Assembly (NCBI GenBank): GCA_016125405.1
Contig: WGLW01000009.1
Coordinates: forward strand, 1 to 64,000
DNA from: Alphaproteobacteria bacterium
GTDB lineage: Bacteria > Pseudomonadota > Alphaproteobacteria > Caulobacterales > Hyphomonadaceae
Reading direction: 5' to 3'
DNA: 64,000 nt
How positions within the stretch are numbered: position 1 is the stretch's first letter; each line of letters starts with the position of its first letter. Below the pieces are notes generated by a model that ran no database searches, had not been told where the DNA came from, and worked only from the letters and a program-made list of their open reading frames with translations. A program made the position numbers and the translations under genes. Positions 43,798 to 53,135 of the stretch are shown piece by piece.

Positions 43798-46227
43798 ATG
43801 CGGGATGGTGAGGCAGTTTGCGGGCGTGTTCAGGGCAGGGAAGCGGGCGAACCACATTCGCGCTGTTCCGTTGCACGCGGAACGAACGCGCCCGGCGGCC
43901 GCGCTTCCCTTCGCGCTGGCGTCGCCATGGCGCTGGCGCTGGCGGGCGTGACGCCGGCCTTCGCCGCGCCGGCGGATGAAGCGCCCGCGCCCGATGCTGC
44001 GCCTGGTGACGCAGAGGCTCAGGCCGCGCGCACGGCAGAAGGGCAGGCGCAGGCGAAATCCGGCGACAGGACAGCCGACAAGGTCTTCGTCTTCGGCCGT
44101 CGCATGACGACATCGATCGCAACGTTGAACGCCGACCCGCGGGAGGCGCCGCAAGTCATCAACGTCATCTCGGGCGAAACGCTGGCGGAACAGGGCGTCA
44201 CGTCGCTCGAACAGGCGTTGCGCAACGTGCCGGGGATAACGACGCAGATCGGCGAGGGGGGGACGATGAACGGAGACCAGTTCTTCATCCACGGCTTCTC
44301 GGCGAAGAACGACATATACACGGACGGACTTCGCGACTTCGGCGTGTTCACGCGCGACAGTTTCAACTACGGCCAGGTGGAGGTGCTCAAGGGTCCATCG
44401 TCGACGACGCTTGGGCGCGGCGCAACGGGCGGCGGGATCAACACAACAACGAAAACGCCGTTCCTCGACAACGGCGGAACGGCGTCAACGGCGTTCGGCA
44501 ACGCAGAATACGAACGGGCGACGGTCGACTGGAACCAGGTTGTCGGCGACGGCGTGGCCATCCGCATCAACGCAATGGCGCACCACAACAAGGTCCAGGG
44601 CCGGGACGATCTCATCCATTCCGACCGATGGGGGATCGCGCCCTCCATCGGCTTCGGCCTTGGCGGCAAGACGACGCTGACCGTCGCCGGCTTCTACCAG
44701 AAGGATGACCGCGTGCCGGACTATGGCCTGCCGACCGTGGCGGTCGCGCCGGGCCGGGAGATTCCGGTCACGGATCTCGGTGTGTCATCGAAAAATTTCT
44801 ACGGGTTCGACGCCGATACCGATCAGACCGAGGTCTACACCGTAACCGCCCGCTGGCGCACCGAGGTCAACGACTGGCTGACGCTGACCAGCGACACCAA
44901 GTTCGGCGACTACACCCGCTATTTCCAGCAGACGCCGGTGAGCTGCCGCGACAGCGCCACGACGGCGCTTCCCATTCCCTGTTCGGTGGCCCTGACCGAC
45001 AATGATCCCACGACCGTGCCGATGATCTCGGTCGGTGGGCCCGGCCCCTACGACCAGACCACGCTGGGCGTGCAGAACGTGTCGACGATCGCGGTGAATG
45101 CGCCCATCGGCGGTTTCCGCAACGAGTTTCTCGGCGGCTGGGATGTCTCCTGGGAGACCAACGACCGCGACCAGTACAACTATGCGAGCCGCATCACCGA
45201 GAAGTCGCTGCTCGATCCCGCGCACCTGCCCAATCCGACCCTGTCGAACGTCAAGAACAACACGCGCGAAACCACCGCCAAGGACGTCTCGCTCTTTCTC
45301 TCGGACCGGTTCTGGTTCGCCCGGCAATGGTCCGTCTCGGCCGGCGTCCGCCAGCAATGGTACGAGGTCGACCAGAACACGACTTCGTTCTCCGAGGATT
45401 CCGTCGGCGCGGTCACGTCCACCTATTCGCCCATCTCCTCGAACACGCAGTTCACCTCGCCGCGCCTGTCGCTGATCTGGGAGCCGACGCCGCAGCAGTC
45501 CTACTACGTATCCTATTCCACATCGGCGACGCCGCCAGGCATCACGGTGTCGAACGGCTCCACCATCCGCTCGCCGGGCGCGACGGATTCGCTGGGGCAG
45601 GGCGATCTCGATCCGGAAAAAACCAAGAGCTACGAGATCGGCGCGAAGGTCTCGCTGTTCTCGGACCGCGTGCTGGTTCAGGCCTCGCTGTTCGACGTGA
45701 AGAAGAACAACGCCAAGGAGATCGATCCGCTTTCCGGCGACATCATTTCCTCCGGCGACAGCCAGGAGGCCAAGGGCGTCGAGCTCGGGCTTGGCGGACG
45801 GATCACCGACGCCTGGAGCGTCAATGTCAGCTACGCCTATACCGACGCGACGACGACGGATTGCAGTCCGCGCACGCCCGCGCCGCCGCCGAACATCTGC
45901 CTTCAGGCCGGCAACCAGGTTCCGTTTTCTCCGAAGAACGCGGCGAGCCTCTGGACCACCTACGATTTCACCGGCGCGCTTGCAGGCCTGCAGGTCGGCG
46001 GCGGGATTTCCTACCAGGACAAGGTCTATCTCGATACCGACAATGACGGCGTGTCGCCGGGCTACACGACGTTCGACGGGCTCGTGTCCTACGGCTTCGA
46101 TCGCTACCGGATATCGCTCAACGCCTACAACCTCACGGACGAACTCTACTACAGCCAGGTGCACGGCAATCGCGTGGTTCCGGCGCCTGGGCGGAGCTTT
46201 GTTGCAACCCTCGGCGTGGCCTTCTGA
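43798..46227 (+). CDS. TonB-dependent siderophore receptor (Fiu/FecA-like)
   Basis: An 809-aa outer membrane receptor. After the signal peptide (about 36-57, VAMALALAGVTPAFAAP) comes the plug domain with APQVINVISGETLAEQGV, VPGIT, QFFIHGF and VEVLKGPSSTTLGRG. The barrel ends in SFVATLGVAF with the terminal Phe needed for insertion. Fiu-like catecholate receptors are the closest type. It heads an iron operon with a PiuC-like dioxygenase and a PepSY protein. ATG 43798 has GGAG about 10 bases upstream. Confidence 0.92.
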   Translation: MRDGEAVCGRVQGREAGEPHSRCSVARGTNAPGGRASLRAGVAMALALAGVTPAFAAPADEAPAPDAAPGDAEAQAARTAEGQAQAKSGDRTADKVFVFGRRMTTSIATLNADPREAPQVINVISGETLAEQGVTSLEQALRNVPGITTQIGEGGTMNGDQFFIHGFSAKNDIYTDGLRDFGVFTRDSFNYGQVEVLKGPSSTTLGRGATGGGINTTTKTPFLDNGGTASTAFGNAEYERATVDWNQVVGDGVAIRINAMAHHNKVQGRDDLIHSDRWGIAPSIGFGLGGKTTLTVAGFYQKDDRVPDYGLPTVAVAPGREIPVTDLGVSSKNFYGFDADTDQTEVYTVTARWRTEVNDWLTLTSDTKFGDYTRYFQQTPVSCRDSATTALPIPCSVALTDNDPTTVPMISVGGPGPYDQTTLGVQNVSTIAVNAPIGGFRNEFLGGWDVSWETNDRDQYNYASRITEKSLLDPAHLPNPTLSNVKNNTRETTAKDVSLFLSDRFWFARQWSVSAGVRQQWYEVDQNTTSFSEDSVGAVTSTYSPISSNTQFTSPRLSLIWEPTPQQSYYVSYSTSATPPGITVSNGSTIRSPGATDSLGQGDLDPEKTKSYEIGAKVSLFSDRVLVQASLFDVKKNNAKEIDPLSGDIISSGDSQEAKGVELGLGGRITDAWSVNVSYAYTDATTTDCSPRTPAPPPNICLQAGNQVPFSPKNAASLWTTYDFTGALAGLQVGGGISYQDKVYLDTDNDGVSPGYTTFDGLVSYGFDRYRISLNAYNLTDELYYSQVHGNRVVPAPGRSFVATLGVAF

Positions 46228-46254
46228 ACCCTCCCCGGCCACGCCTTTACGCCT

Positions 46255-46284
46255 GGGACGGGCCGCGCGTTTGCAGCCCGTCCC
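46255..46284 (+). terminator. Hairpin between the receptor and dioxygenase genes
   Basis: GGGACGGGC (46255-46263) and GCCCGTCCC (46276-46284) form a perfect stem, followed by GTATTCTTTT. It resembles a terminator. Since the next genes belong to the same pathway, it may let only part of the transcripts continue, giving more receptor than cytoplasmic enzyme. Confidence 0.55.
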
Positions 46285-46324
46285 GTATTCTTTTGGCCCG
46301 CATTCTTTTTGATGGACGAAGACG

Positions 46325-47008
46325 ATGCTGGTGAAAGTCGAACGCCTGCTGTCCGCCGACGAGGTGGCGCACTGCCGGTCCGTGCTCGAACAGACGGAAT
46401 GGGTCGACGGACGGATCACGGCGGGCGCGCAATCGGCGCTGGCGAAGAACAATCTCCAGGTTCCCGAAGACGCGCCACAGGCAAGGGCGCTGGGCGAGAT
46501 CATCCTCCGCGCGCTGGGGCGCAATCCCGTTTTCAATTCGGCGGCGGTTCCGTTGCGCGTCTTCCCGCCGCTGTTCAACCGCTATGACGCCGGCATGGGA
46601 TTTGGCGCGCATGTCGACAACGCCATCCGTTTCATCGCCGGTCCCAACATCCGCGTCCGCACCGACATATCCGCGACCGTCTTCCTCAGCGATCCGGCGG
46701 ACTATGATGGCGGCGAGCTGGTGATCCAGGACACCTATGGCGAACACTGCGTGAAGTTCGCAGCCGGCGACATGGCGCTTTATCCCGCTTCGAGCCTCCA
46801 TCGCGTCGAGACCATCACGCGCGGCAGCCGGTGGGCGTCTTTCTTCTGGGTGCAGTCGATGGTGAAGGACGATGGCGCACGCGCGCTGCTCTACCAGTTC
46901 GACCAGTCGATCATCGCAACGCGCGCAGCCCTGGGCGATGAACATGCCGCCGTGCTCGGGCTGACGGCGGCCTATCACAATCTTCTCAGGAAATGGGCCG
47001 AGGTCTGA
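46325..47008 (+). CDS. PiuC-like Fe(II)/2-oxoglutarate-dependent dioxygenase
   Basis: A 227-aa PKHD-type hydroxylase. The iron ligands are His96 and Asp98 in GAHVDNA and His159 in SSLHRVETI. The 2-oxoglutarate-binding Arg is probably Arg169 in RGSRWAS. In many bacteria the gene follows a TonB receptor (piuA-piuC). It is thought to process or modify an iron ligand. Confidence 0.9.
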   Translation: MLVKVERLLSADEVAHCRSVLEQTEWVDGRITAGAQSALAKNNLQVPEDAPQARALGEIILRALGRNPVFNSAAVPLRVFPPLFNRYDAGMGFGAHVDNAIRFIAGPNIRVRTDISATVFLSDPADYDGGELVIQDTYGEHCVKFAAGDMALYPASSLHRVETITRGSRWASFFWVQSMVKDDGARALLYQFDQSIIATRAALGDEHAAVLGLTAAYHNLLRKWAEV

Positions 47009-47012
47009 ACTC

Positions 47013-47771
47013 ATGGACGGCATAACACCCCCCGCGAAGGACCCTTCGCCGGCCGCAAGGAAGAAGGCGCCCGCCGGCGTTCTTCTCTTTGTGCCGGCGG
47101 CGCTCAATCGCGGCGCTTTCATCACCTGGCTCAAACGGGTTCACGCCTGGACCGGTTTCTGGGGCGCGCTGATGTTCCTCGTGCTGGGGATATCGGGCTT
47201 CCTGCTCGATCATCGCGGCCAGATGAAGATCGACACCGGCGAACCAAGGGAGGTGATGTCGGTCGTCCTTCCGGTCGATCCCGGATCGATCACGTCGCAG
47301 GCGGATCTCGGCAAGTGGGCGCAGGCCCAGTTCCATCTTTCGATGGAGCCGCGCGCGCCGCGCGGCGGCCCGGGCGGCCCGCGTGGCGAGGCGGGAAGAG
47401 AGGGCGGGGCGCAGCGCGGCGAGCGCGCCCGCTTCATGGGCCGCGAGGTTCAGCAGGCCGAGGTCTGGCGCCAGCAGTTTTCCGGCCCCAACGGCGCGCT
47501 CTCCGTCGAGTACACGCCCGGCGCCAACACGGTGAAGGCGACGCGCAGCGAGCAGAATCTCGCGGGCGTCATCAAGAACCTGCACAAGGGCGTCGGCCTT
47601 TCCTGGCCGTGGGTGCTGTTCCTCGATTCAATGGCGGGCGCGCTGACCGGAATGGCGCTGACGGGCGCCCTCCTGTGGAGCCGTTTGCATGGGCCCCGCC
47701 TTGCCGCCATCGGCATCGTGCTGGCGAGCCTTGGTCTGGCGCTCACGGCGGCGTGGTCAAACCTGGTCTAG
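47013..47771 (+). CDS. PepSY-associated membrane protein of iron-uptake locus
   Basis: A 252-aa protein with a first membrane helix (WLKRVHAWTGFWGALMFLVLGISGFLLDH), a periplasmic loop that is Gly/Arg-rich (PRGGPGGPRGEAGREGG), and two C-terminal helices. PepSY-TM proteins at such loci are candidate siderophore reductases. The start is 5 bases after the dioxygenase stop. Confidence 0.85.
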   Translation: MDGITPPAKDPSPAARKKAPAGVLLFVPAALNRGAFITWLKRVHAWTGFWGALMFLVLGISGFLLDHRGQMKIDTGEPREVMSVVLPVDPGSITSQADLGKWAQAQFHLSMEPRAPRGGPGGPRGEAGREGGAQRGERARFMGREVQQAEVWRQQFSGPNGALSVEYTPGANTVKATRSEQNLAGVIKNLHKGVGLSWPWVLFLDSMAGALTGMALTGALLWSRLHGPRLAAIGIVLASLGLALTAAWSNLV

Positions 47772-47777
47772 CGGAGG

Positions 47778-48728
47778 CTATTGGGGAGGGCTGACCGGCG
47801 CGAGCGGCGCGGTCGCCGCCATGCAGGTTTTCAGCCGCGTCTCGCCGCCCCATGCATCGAACGCATCCCTGGCTGCGGTTCGCACGCGCTCGGCGTCGTA
47901 GGGCGGGGCGAGGGCGTCGCCGCCGAAGAACACCCAGAGCACGGTGGTCTTGTCCACCTGTCCGGCATAACGCTCGGCGCGGGTGATCTCGGCCTTGATC
48001 TCCTTGCCCGCGACAAGCCGGGCCAGCGCGACACTGCCCTCGCCAATGCGCGGTCCTGTGTCGTTGATGATGAAGGGAACCGCCGCGCCATCTTCGCGCG
48101 CCGTGTCGATGGCGACGCCGAAGCCGCCGACCTTGACGCCCAGCGCCTTCAACGCCGCGCGCGAGGGCATGACGCCGCCGGGAACCAGCATCGGATCGGG
48201 ATAGCGCTGCGGGTCGTCCTCCGCGAAGTCCGGATCGGCCAGCGTTGTCGGCGAGACGTAGAAGCCGGGCGCGTCCTTCACCTCGACCGGCTCGACATTC
48301 CGCACGGTGCGGCCCGCGATCTCGGCCTCGCCGCGCCCGAGTATGCCGTACCATTGCACCACGCCGACGGAAGGATCCTTCCAGCCCGCCTCGCCGATGC
48401 GCTTCACATCGTCCATGAACCTGCCGGTGCACGTGGCGTTGCTTTCCGAGCCTTCATAGCTGCTGCCGTCCGGCAGGTAGACGCGACCTGCATTGCAGAG
48501 GTGGATCAGCGCGCCGCCCGCCGCGTTGGCCTTGTTGTAGGCGCGGGGGCTGCCGTCGATGTTGATGTTCATCCGCGCCCGCACCGCCGCGCCGCCGCCC
48601 TCGATCGCCAGCACGGTCTGGGCGCCGACGGCTGTTGGCGATCCGGTGCAGGTCGGGGTCTGCGCCTGCGCCGCGCAAGGCATGCCCGCGGCAAGAAGTG
48701 TGACGAGACTGGCGGCTGCTGTGCGCAT
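47778..48728 (-). CDS. Secreted GH75-like (fungal-type chitosanase) protein
   Basis: A 316-aa exported protein. After the signal peptide (to about residue 23), the sequence PSVGVVQWYGILG, YVSPTTLADPDF and, above all, VPFIINDTGPRIGEGSVALARLV matches the GH75 core where the second acid (in NDTGP/VGDxGP) is catalytic. Calling it a chitosanase is a family inference; a cell-wall substrate is also possible. GAGGGGA precedes ATG 48728. Confidence 0.6.
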   Translation of the reverse strand: MRTAAASLVTLLAAGMPCAAQAQTPTCTGSPTAVGAQTVLAIEGGGAAVRARMNINIDGSPRAYNKANAAGGALIHLCNAGRVYLPDGSSYEGSESNATCTGRFMDDVKRIGEAGWKDPSVGVVQWYGILGRGEAEIAGRTVRNVEPVEVKDAPGFYVSPTTLADPDFAEDDPQRYPDPMLVPGGVMPSRAALKALGVKVGGFGVAIDTAREDGAAVPFIINDTGPRIGEGSVALARLVAGKEIKAEITRAERYAGQVDKTTVLWVFFGGDALAPPYDAERVRTAARDAFDAWGGETRLKTCMAATAPLAPVSPPQ

Positions 48729-48756
48729 GCTGATCCCCTCGCGGTTTTGCAAAGGC

Positions 48757-48885
48757 TAGAGCACGATCACTTTGCGCGGAAGCGCGCAAAGTGTGAATCG
48801 TGCTCTACGCTTTTGGATTGGAGATGGATTCACGACTTGATCGGGATCGCCACGCGATTCCGATCAGGTCGATCCGGCTCCAGGC
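48757..48885. repeat. Dispersed intergenic repeat, copy 1 with hairpin
   Basis: Bases 48757-48807 fold to a long hairpin: TAGAGCACGAT and CACTTTGCGCG pair with the complement, GAAG loop, and a 3-base bulge (TGA). The adjoining 75 bases (48810-48885) share about three-quarters identity with 53060-53135, the second copy (for example CACGAC-TGATCGGG-TCGCCA-GCG-TTCCG). Similar elements are common between genes in alphaproteobacteria. Confidence 0.7.
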
Positions 48886-48913
48886 TGCATGCGGCGGAGA
48901 GGAATGGCCGGGG

Positions 48914-49339
48914 CTAGTCCGCATTGCCCCCGCATGCGCCGCTGTCCAGCGCGTGAAGGATTTCGGCGGCCGAATGCTTGTGGCAGCCGGCGGCTTCCCA
49001 GAAACCGGCGATCTCGCGGATGCGGGCTTCGCGGACGCCGGCGTTCGGGCAGATCCCTTCGGGTGGATGCATCATCACCCACATTTCGTTGGGGGTCAGT
49101 CCGTGCGCCTTGAGCCCGGCCTGGCAGGCGGCTGTTTCGTCAGGGTCAGGGTAGGGGGCCAGCTCGGGCGCTGCGGCTGCCGCAGCTGCAAGCGGCGGGG
49201 TGGCGGCCTGGGCCTGCGGTCCCGCCAGCGTGTCGGCGCTGGCCGGCGCATCGGCCGGGACGGCGGCGATCGATTTGACCGGCGGCCCACAGGCCGCCAG
49301 CCCCAGCGCCAAGGCTGACGCGCACACCACACGCCACAT
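48914..49339 (-). CDS. Small lipoprotein
   Basis: A 141-aa predicted lipoprotein with lipobox LAAC (Cys17). A long Ala/Pro-rich spacer (20-62) is followed by a Cys-containing domain (CQAGLKAHGLTPNEMWVMMHPPEGICPNAGVR...GCHKHS, ending SGACGG). Four Cys suggest two disulfides. No family is recognised. Confidence 0.6.
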   Translation of the reverse strand: MWRVVCASALALGLAACGPPVKSIAAVPADAPASADTLAGPQAQAATPPLAAAAAAAPELAPYPDPDETAACQAGLKAHGLTPNEMWVMMHPPEGICPNAGVREARIREIAGFWEAAGCHKHSAAEILHALDSGACGGNAD

Positions 49340-49426
49340 ATCCGTTCCCCGTTCGAACAAGCGATCAGAGCCGCGTCGCCGCGCGGCTGTCAACGAGAAG
49401 CATGACGCTTTCGCCATCAATCATGA

Positions 49427-49441
49427 TTAATGCGATATTAA
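49427..49441 (+). promoter_or_regulatory. CtrA box (TTAA-N7-TTAA)
   Basis: A perfect copy of the CtrA consensus: TTAA at 49427-49430, seven bases TGCGATA, TTAA at 49438-49441. It lies 48 bases before the phospholipase-like gene and between that gene and a divergent lipoprotein. It suggests cell-cycle control of one or both. Confidence 0.65.
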
Positions 49442-49489
49442 GCGAACCAGACTCGCATCGCCCCCGAAGCCATCCCCGGGAGCGGTTCT

Positions 49490-51151
49490 ATGGGCGCCTA
49501 TTACGATCTGGTGCTGAATTCGGTTTGCCGCAGCAATCACCATCGCATCGCGATCATGGCGCTCGACCATCTGCAGGGCGACGACGCCGACCAGTGGCGC
49601 AACCTCTTCCTGAAATGGCATCCCACCTATCTGGAGGGATCGAAGGCGCCGGACGCCCAGTTCAAGGATTTCCGCAACCACGTGGTGCACCCCAAGGACG
49701 GGTTCTGGGGCGGCGCGCCGCAGGCTGCTACCGAGTGGTACAAACGTCTGCATCGGGCGCTCGGCGAGGGCGACTGGGAGCACGCGGTCTGGTCAGCCGG
49801 CGTCATGTCCCACTACATCGCCGATCCGTGCCAGCCGTTTCACACCGACCAGTGCGAAGCCGAGGGCGTCATCCATCGCGCGGCCGAGTGGAGCTTTTCC
49901 AAGGCGTTTCCCGAGCTCAAGCTGATCATCGAACAGCATCTCGGTTTTCCTGAAATCGAGATGCCCGGCGGCGACGACTGGGTGGCCAAGCTGGTCCGCA
50001 ACGGCGCGCTTCGATCCAACCCGCATTATCATGAGTTGATCGACCACTATCATCTCGAGAAGGGTCGCAAGAAGCCGGAAGCCGCGCTTGACCAGCAGTC
50101 CAAGGATATCGTGGCCGGCCTGATCGCCTACGCCACAGTCAACGTCGCCACGGTGATCAACCGCGCCATCGTCGAATCCCGCGCGCGGCCGCCGAAAACC
50201 AGCCTGATGCTTTCGACGCTGTTCGTCGGTATGAAGACGCCGCTCCACTCGGTCCTCAAGAAGCTCGACCATGAAGCAGACCGCAAGGTGGTTGCCGCGC
50301 AATACGAGGAATACCGGCGCACGGGGAAGGTGAGGGAGACGCTGGGCGAGGACGACAAGATTGTCCGCGCGCTCCACGCGGAAGAAATCAAGGGCGTGCA
50401 CATCGCGTCCATCGACGCCGAATGGCCGCGCGAACACGGCTTGTCGCACGGCGAGGGCGCCGAGCCGCGCGTGCACAAGAAGATCAAGGTCAAGAAACCC
50501 AAGGCCGAGAAGCCGAAGGCGGAGAAGGCCGAAAAGCCGGCGAAGCCGCCCAAGATCACAAAAGCCGCCAAGGCCGAAGCCGAGGCGGAAACCGCCGCCG
50601 AGTACTACCGCGATCCGCCGCCCGCCGAGGACGCGGCGCCGACTTCCGCGGCGCCGGAACCGGCGGAGCCCGTGCCGGCCCCGGCCACAGCGCCGGCGGC
50701 GCCCGTCGATCGCAAGGCGCCGCGTATCCGTCTTGCGCGCGAGGCCCTCGTGGTCGATGCGCCGTCCATCGGCCCCAAGACCGCCGGCCGCTTTTACGCG
50801 ATCGGCGTCAAGACGGTGGGCGACCTGCTGGACGTTTCCGCCGACGATGCGGCGAAAGAGATCAAGGCGAGCCACATCAGCGCCAAGACGATCCGTGAGT
50901 GGCAGGCCCAGGCGCTGCTCGCCTGCAGCGTGCCGGACATCACCGGCACGACGGCGCAGATGCTGGTCGGCGCCGGCGTGCTGACGCCCGAGGACCTCGC
51001 CTCCGCCGAACCTGCCTTCCTTCTCCAGGCGATCGCCGAATTCGCGCGCACAAAGGAGGGCGAGGGCGCCCTGCGCGGCGCGGCGCCGCCCGACCAGACC
51101 AAGGTCGAAAAATGGATCGCTTCGGCCAAGGCCCAGCCGCCGGCCGCTTGA
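49490..51151 (+). CDS. Zinc phospholipase C/S1 nuclease-like protein fused to DUF4332 (HhH) domain
   Basis: A 553-aa protein without a signal peptide. Residues 1-240 are a helical zinc-dependent phospholipase C/S1-P1 nuclease-like domain, with HHRIAIMALDHL, HVVHPKD and SHYIADPCQPFHTDQ supplying His and Asp zinc ligands. A linker of Lys-Pro-Ala repeats (about 325-400) follows. The C-terminal part has two helix-hairpin-helix DUF4332 segments (VDAPSIGPKTAGRFYAIGV...KTVGDLLDVS). This combination would place a lipid- or nucleic-acid-cutting domain next to a DNA-binding one. CtrA box upstream. Confidence 0.7.
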   Translation: MGAYYDLVLNSVCRSNHHRIAIMALDHLQGDDADQWRNLFLKWHPTYLEGSKAPDAQFKDFRNHVVHPKDGFWGGAPQAATEWYKRLHRALGEGDWEHAVWSAGVMSHYIADPCQPFHTDQCEAEGVIHRAAEWSFSKAFPELKLIIEQHLGFPEIEMPGGDDWVAKLVRNGALRSNPHYHELIDHYHLEKGRKKPEAALDQQSKDIVAGLIAYATVNVATVINRAIVESRARPPKTSLMLSTLFVGMKTPLHSVLKKLDHEADRKVVAAQYEEYRRTGKVRETLGEDDKIVRALHAEEIKGVHIASIDAEWPREHGLSHGEGAEPRVHKKIKVKKPKAEKPKAEKAEKPAKPPKITKAAKAEAEAETAAEYYRDPPPAEDAAPTSAAPEPAEPVPAPATAPAAPVDRKAPRIRLAREALVVDAPSIGPKTAGRFYAIGVKTVGDLLDVSADDAAKEIKASHISAKTIREWQAQALLACSVPDITGTTAQMLVGAGVLTPEDLASAEPAFLLQAIAEFARTKEGEGALRGAAPPDQTKVEKWIASAKAQPPAA

Positions 51152-51367
51152 TCTGGAGCAAGCCGGGGGCTCGCTCGGTTGACGTAGAGGCTTCCGGCCC
51201 GCGTCTTTCCCGCTAGACTATGATCCGCATTCCCGGCGGCCGACGTATGCCGTCTGCCCGGCGTATGGCCGGCAGCCATCGCCGGCCTATTTCAATCAAG
51301 TGATTCCGCCCCCGGGGGTCCGTTGCCGCCTGAGTCCCAGAAGCCGCCCACTCCCGGTGTGGAAGCG

Positions 51368-53050
51368 ATGAACGTCAGCCCGGCGAGGGGCTGGCGGGCC
51401 CTGTTGTCGCGTCGCGGCGCCATCACGCTTTTGATGATTGCGGGCGTCGTCGCCATCGGCGCCGCGCTGGTCTTTGGCGGGCTGCAGGCGCAGAAGCGCC
51501 GCGCCGAAACCCAGGAGCTCTACGCCCATACGCTTGAAGTGATGGCCGCCGCGCGGGAACTGATGTCGTCCCTTCAGGATCTCGAAACGGGACAGCGCGG
51601 CTATCTTCTTTCGCACGATCCCGACTATCTCGAACCCTATGTGCGGGCCGACCGGAAGATCGACGGCCAGATCGACACGCTCAAGCTGCTCTCGCGTGAT
51701 CCGCGTCAGCAGACGATGATCGATACGCTGACCCGCCAGATCGCCGGCCAGCGCCTGTCTCTTGGCCAGAGCATCGTCCTTGCGAAATCGGGACGGTTCG
51801 ATCAGGCGGTCGACCTCTACAAGTCCGACGCCGGCAGGCGCTGGATGGACGACATTCGCGACACGATGAATTCGATCCTGTCGCTTGAAGAGCGCGCCCA
51901 GGTCGAGCGCCGCACTGCCAGCCAGAACAGTGCGCAGATGCTGGGTCTCTACCTGCTGGGCCTCCTGATTGTCGGTCTCGCGCTGATCGCATTCGCCGTT
52001 TCAAGCGCATTCATCGCCCTTTCGGCCAGCGCGAAGGCCGACCTCGAAAGCGAGCGGGCGGCAACGGCGACGCGGATTGCGGAAGGCGAGCGTCGCTTCC
52101 GCACCATCACCGAAGCGATCCCCCAGATCGTCTGGTCATCGGACGCCAATGGCCGGTTCGGTTTCGTCAACGCCCGCTGGCGGGAATTCACCGGTTCGCC
52201 CGGAACGGCGCAGGCCTGGGTGGATCATATCCACCCCGACGACCGGCCGGGCGTCTCTGAAGCCTGGCGCCGCTCGATTGAAACCGGCGAAACATATGAG
52301 CGCGAAGTGCGGCTGCGCGACGCCAACGGCGCCTACCGCTGGTTTCTCTGCAGGGCCGTCCCCTTGCGCAACGCGTCCGGCCAGATCGAGCAATGGCTTG
52401 GCGCCGGCACGGACATTCACGAGGCGCGGCTCAATCTCGAGGCCAGGGAAATCCTCAGCCAGGAATTGAGCCACCGCATCAAGAACATCTTCTCGGTGGT
52501 GGGGTCTCTGATCGCTCTGTCCGCGCGCGACGATCCGGCCCAGACCGCTTTCGCCAATGGTTTGCGGAATCGCGTCTCCGCCCTGGCGCGAGCCCATGAG
52601 TTTGTCCGCCCGCATTCGCCGGAAAGCGCGCTGAGGGGAGGGACCCGCACCTTTTCGGGGTTCATCGCGGATCTTCTTGCGGCCTACAGCGAAGACGATT
52701 CGGGGCGCATCCGCTTTACCGGCGAGGATTTCAGCTTCGGCGACAAGTGCGCGACGCCGCTCGCCCTGTTCTTCCATGAGCTTGGCACCAACGCGGCGAA
52801 GTACGGCGCGCTGTCGCGTCCCGGCGGGCATGTCGAAATCGATTCGAGCCGCGAAGGCGCCGACTGGCGCGTGACCTGGAGCGAACATGGCGGCCCCGAA
52901 ATCAGCGCGCCGCCCAGCCGCGAGGGCTTTGGCACCAAGCTGGCGCAGCTCAGCGTCGAGGGGCAGCTCGGCGGGTCGATCGCCAAGAGCTGGACACCCG
53001 AAGGCCTGCGCGTGGATATCCGGTTGCCGGCCGATGTGATGGAGCGCTAG
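51368..53050 (+). CDS. CHASE3-PAS-HWE sensor histidine kinase
   Basis: A 560-aa membrane kinase. Two membrane helices (about 19-39 and 193-215) enclose a CHASE3 sensory domain (QDLETGQRGYLLSHDPDYLEPY). A PAS domain follows, then an HWE/HisKA2 kinase with His369 in LSHRIKNIFSVVG, NAAKYGALS, a Trp-x-Glu (WSE) and GFGTKLAQL. Such kinases often feed the general stress response. ATG 51368 is used; TTG 51323 is possible. Convergent with the receiver gene at 53131. Confidence 0.92.
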   Translation: MNVSPARGWRALLSRRGAITLLMIAGVVAIGAALVFGGLQAQKRRAETQELYAHTLEVMAAARELMSSLQDLETGQRGYLLSHDPDYLEPYVRADRKIDGQIDTLKLLSRDPRQQTMIDTLTRQIAGQRLSLGQSIVLAKSGRFDQAVDLYKSDAGRRWMDDIRDTMNSILSLEERAQVERRTASQNSAQMLGLYLLGLLIVGLALIAFAVSSAFIALSASAKADLESERAATATRIAEGERRFRTITEAIPQIVWSSDANGRFGFVNARWREFTGSPGTAQAWVDHIHPDDRPGVSEAWRRSIETGETYEREVRLRDANGAYRWFLCRAVPLRNASGQIEQWLGAGTDIHEARLNLEAREILSQELSHRIKNIFSVVGSLIALSARDDPAQTAFANGLRNRVSALARAHEFVRPHSPESALRGGTRTFSGFIADLLAAYSEDDSGRIRFTGEDFSFGDKCATPLALFFHELGTNAAKYGALSRPGGHVEIDSSREGADWRVTWSEHGGPEISAPPSREGFGTKLAQLSVEGQLGGSIAKSWTPEGLRVDIRLPADVMER

Positions 53051-53059
53051 GGCGCGATC

Positions 53060-53135
53060 ACTTTTGGATCAGAGACGGAGTCACGACCTGATCGGGGTCG
53101 CCATGCGCTTCCGGCAAGGTGGATCCGACCCTAGG
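53060..53135. repeat. Dispersed intergenic repeat, copy 2 without hairpin
   Basis: Matches the right part of the repeat at 48810-48885 (CTTTTGGAT, TCACGAC-TGATCGGG-TCGCCA-GCG-TTCCG, GATCC). The hairpin arms are lost. It lies between the convergent kinase and receiver genes and covers the receiver stop. Confidence 0.6.
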
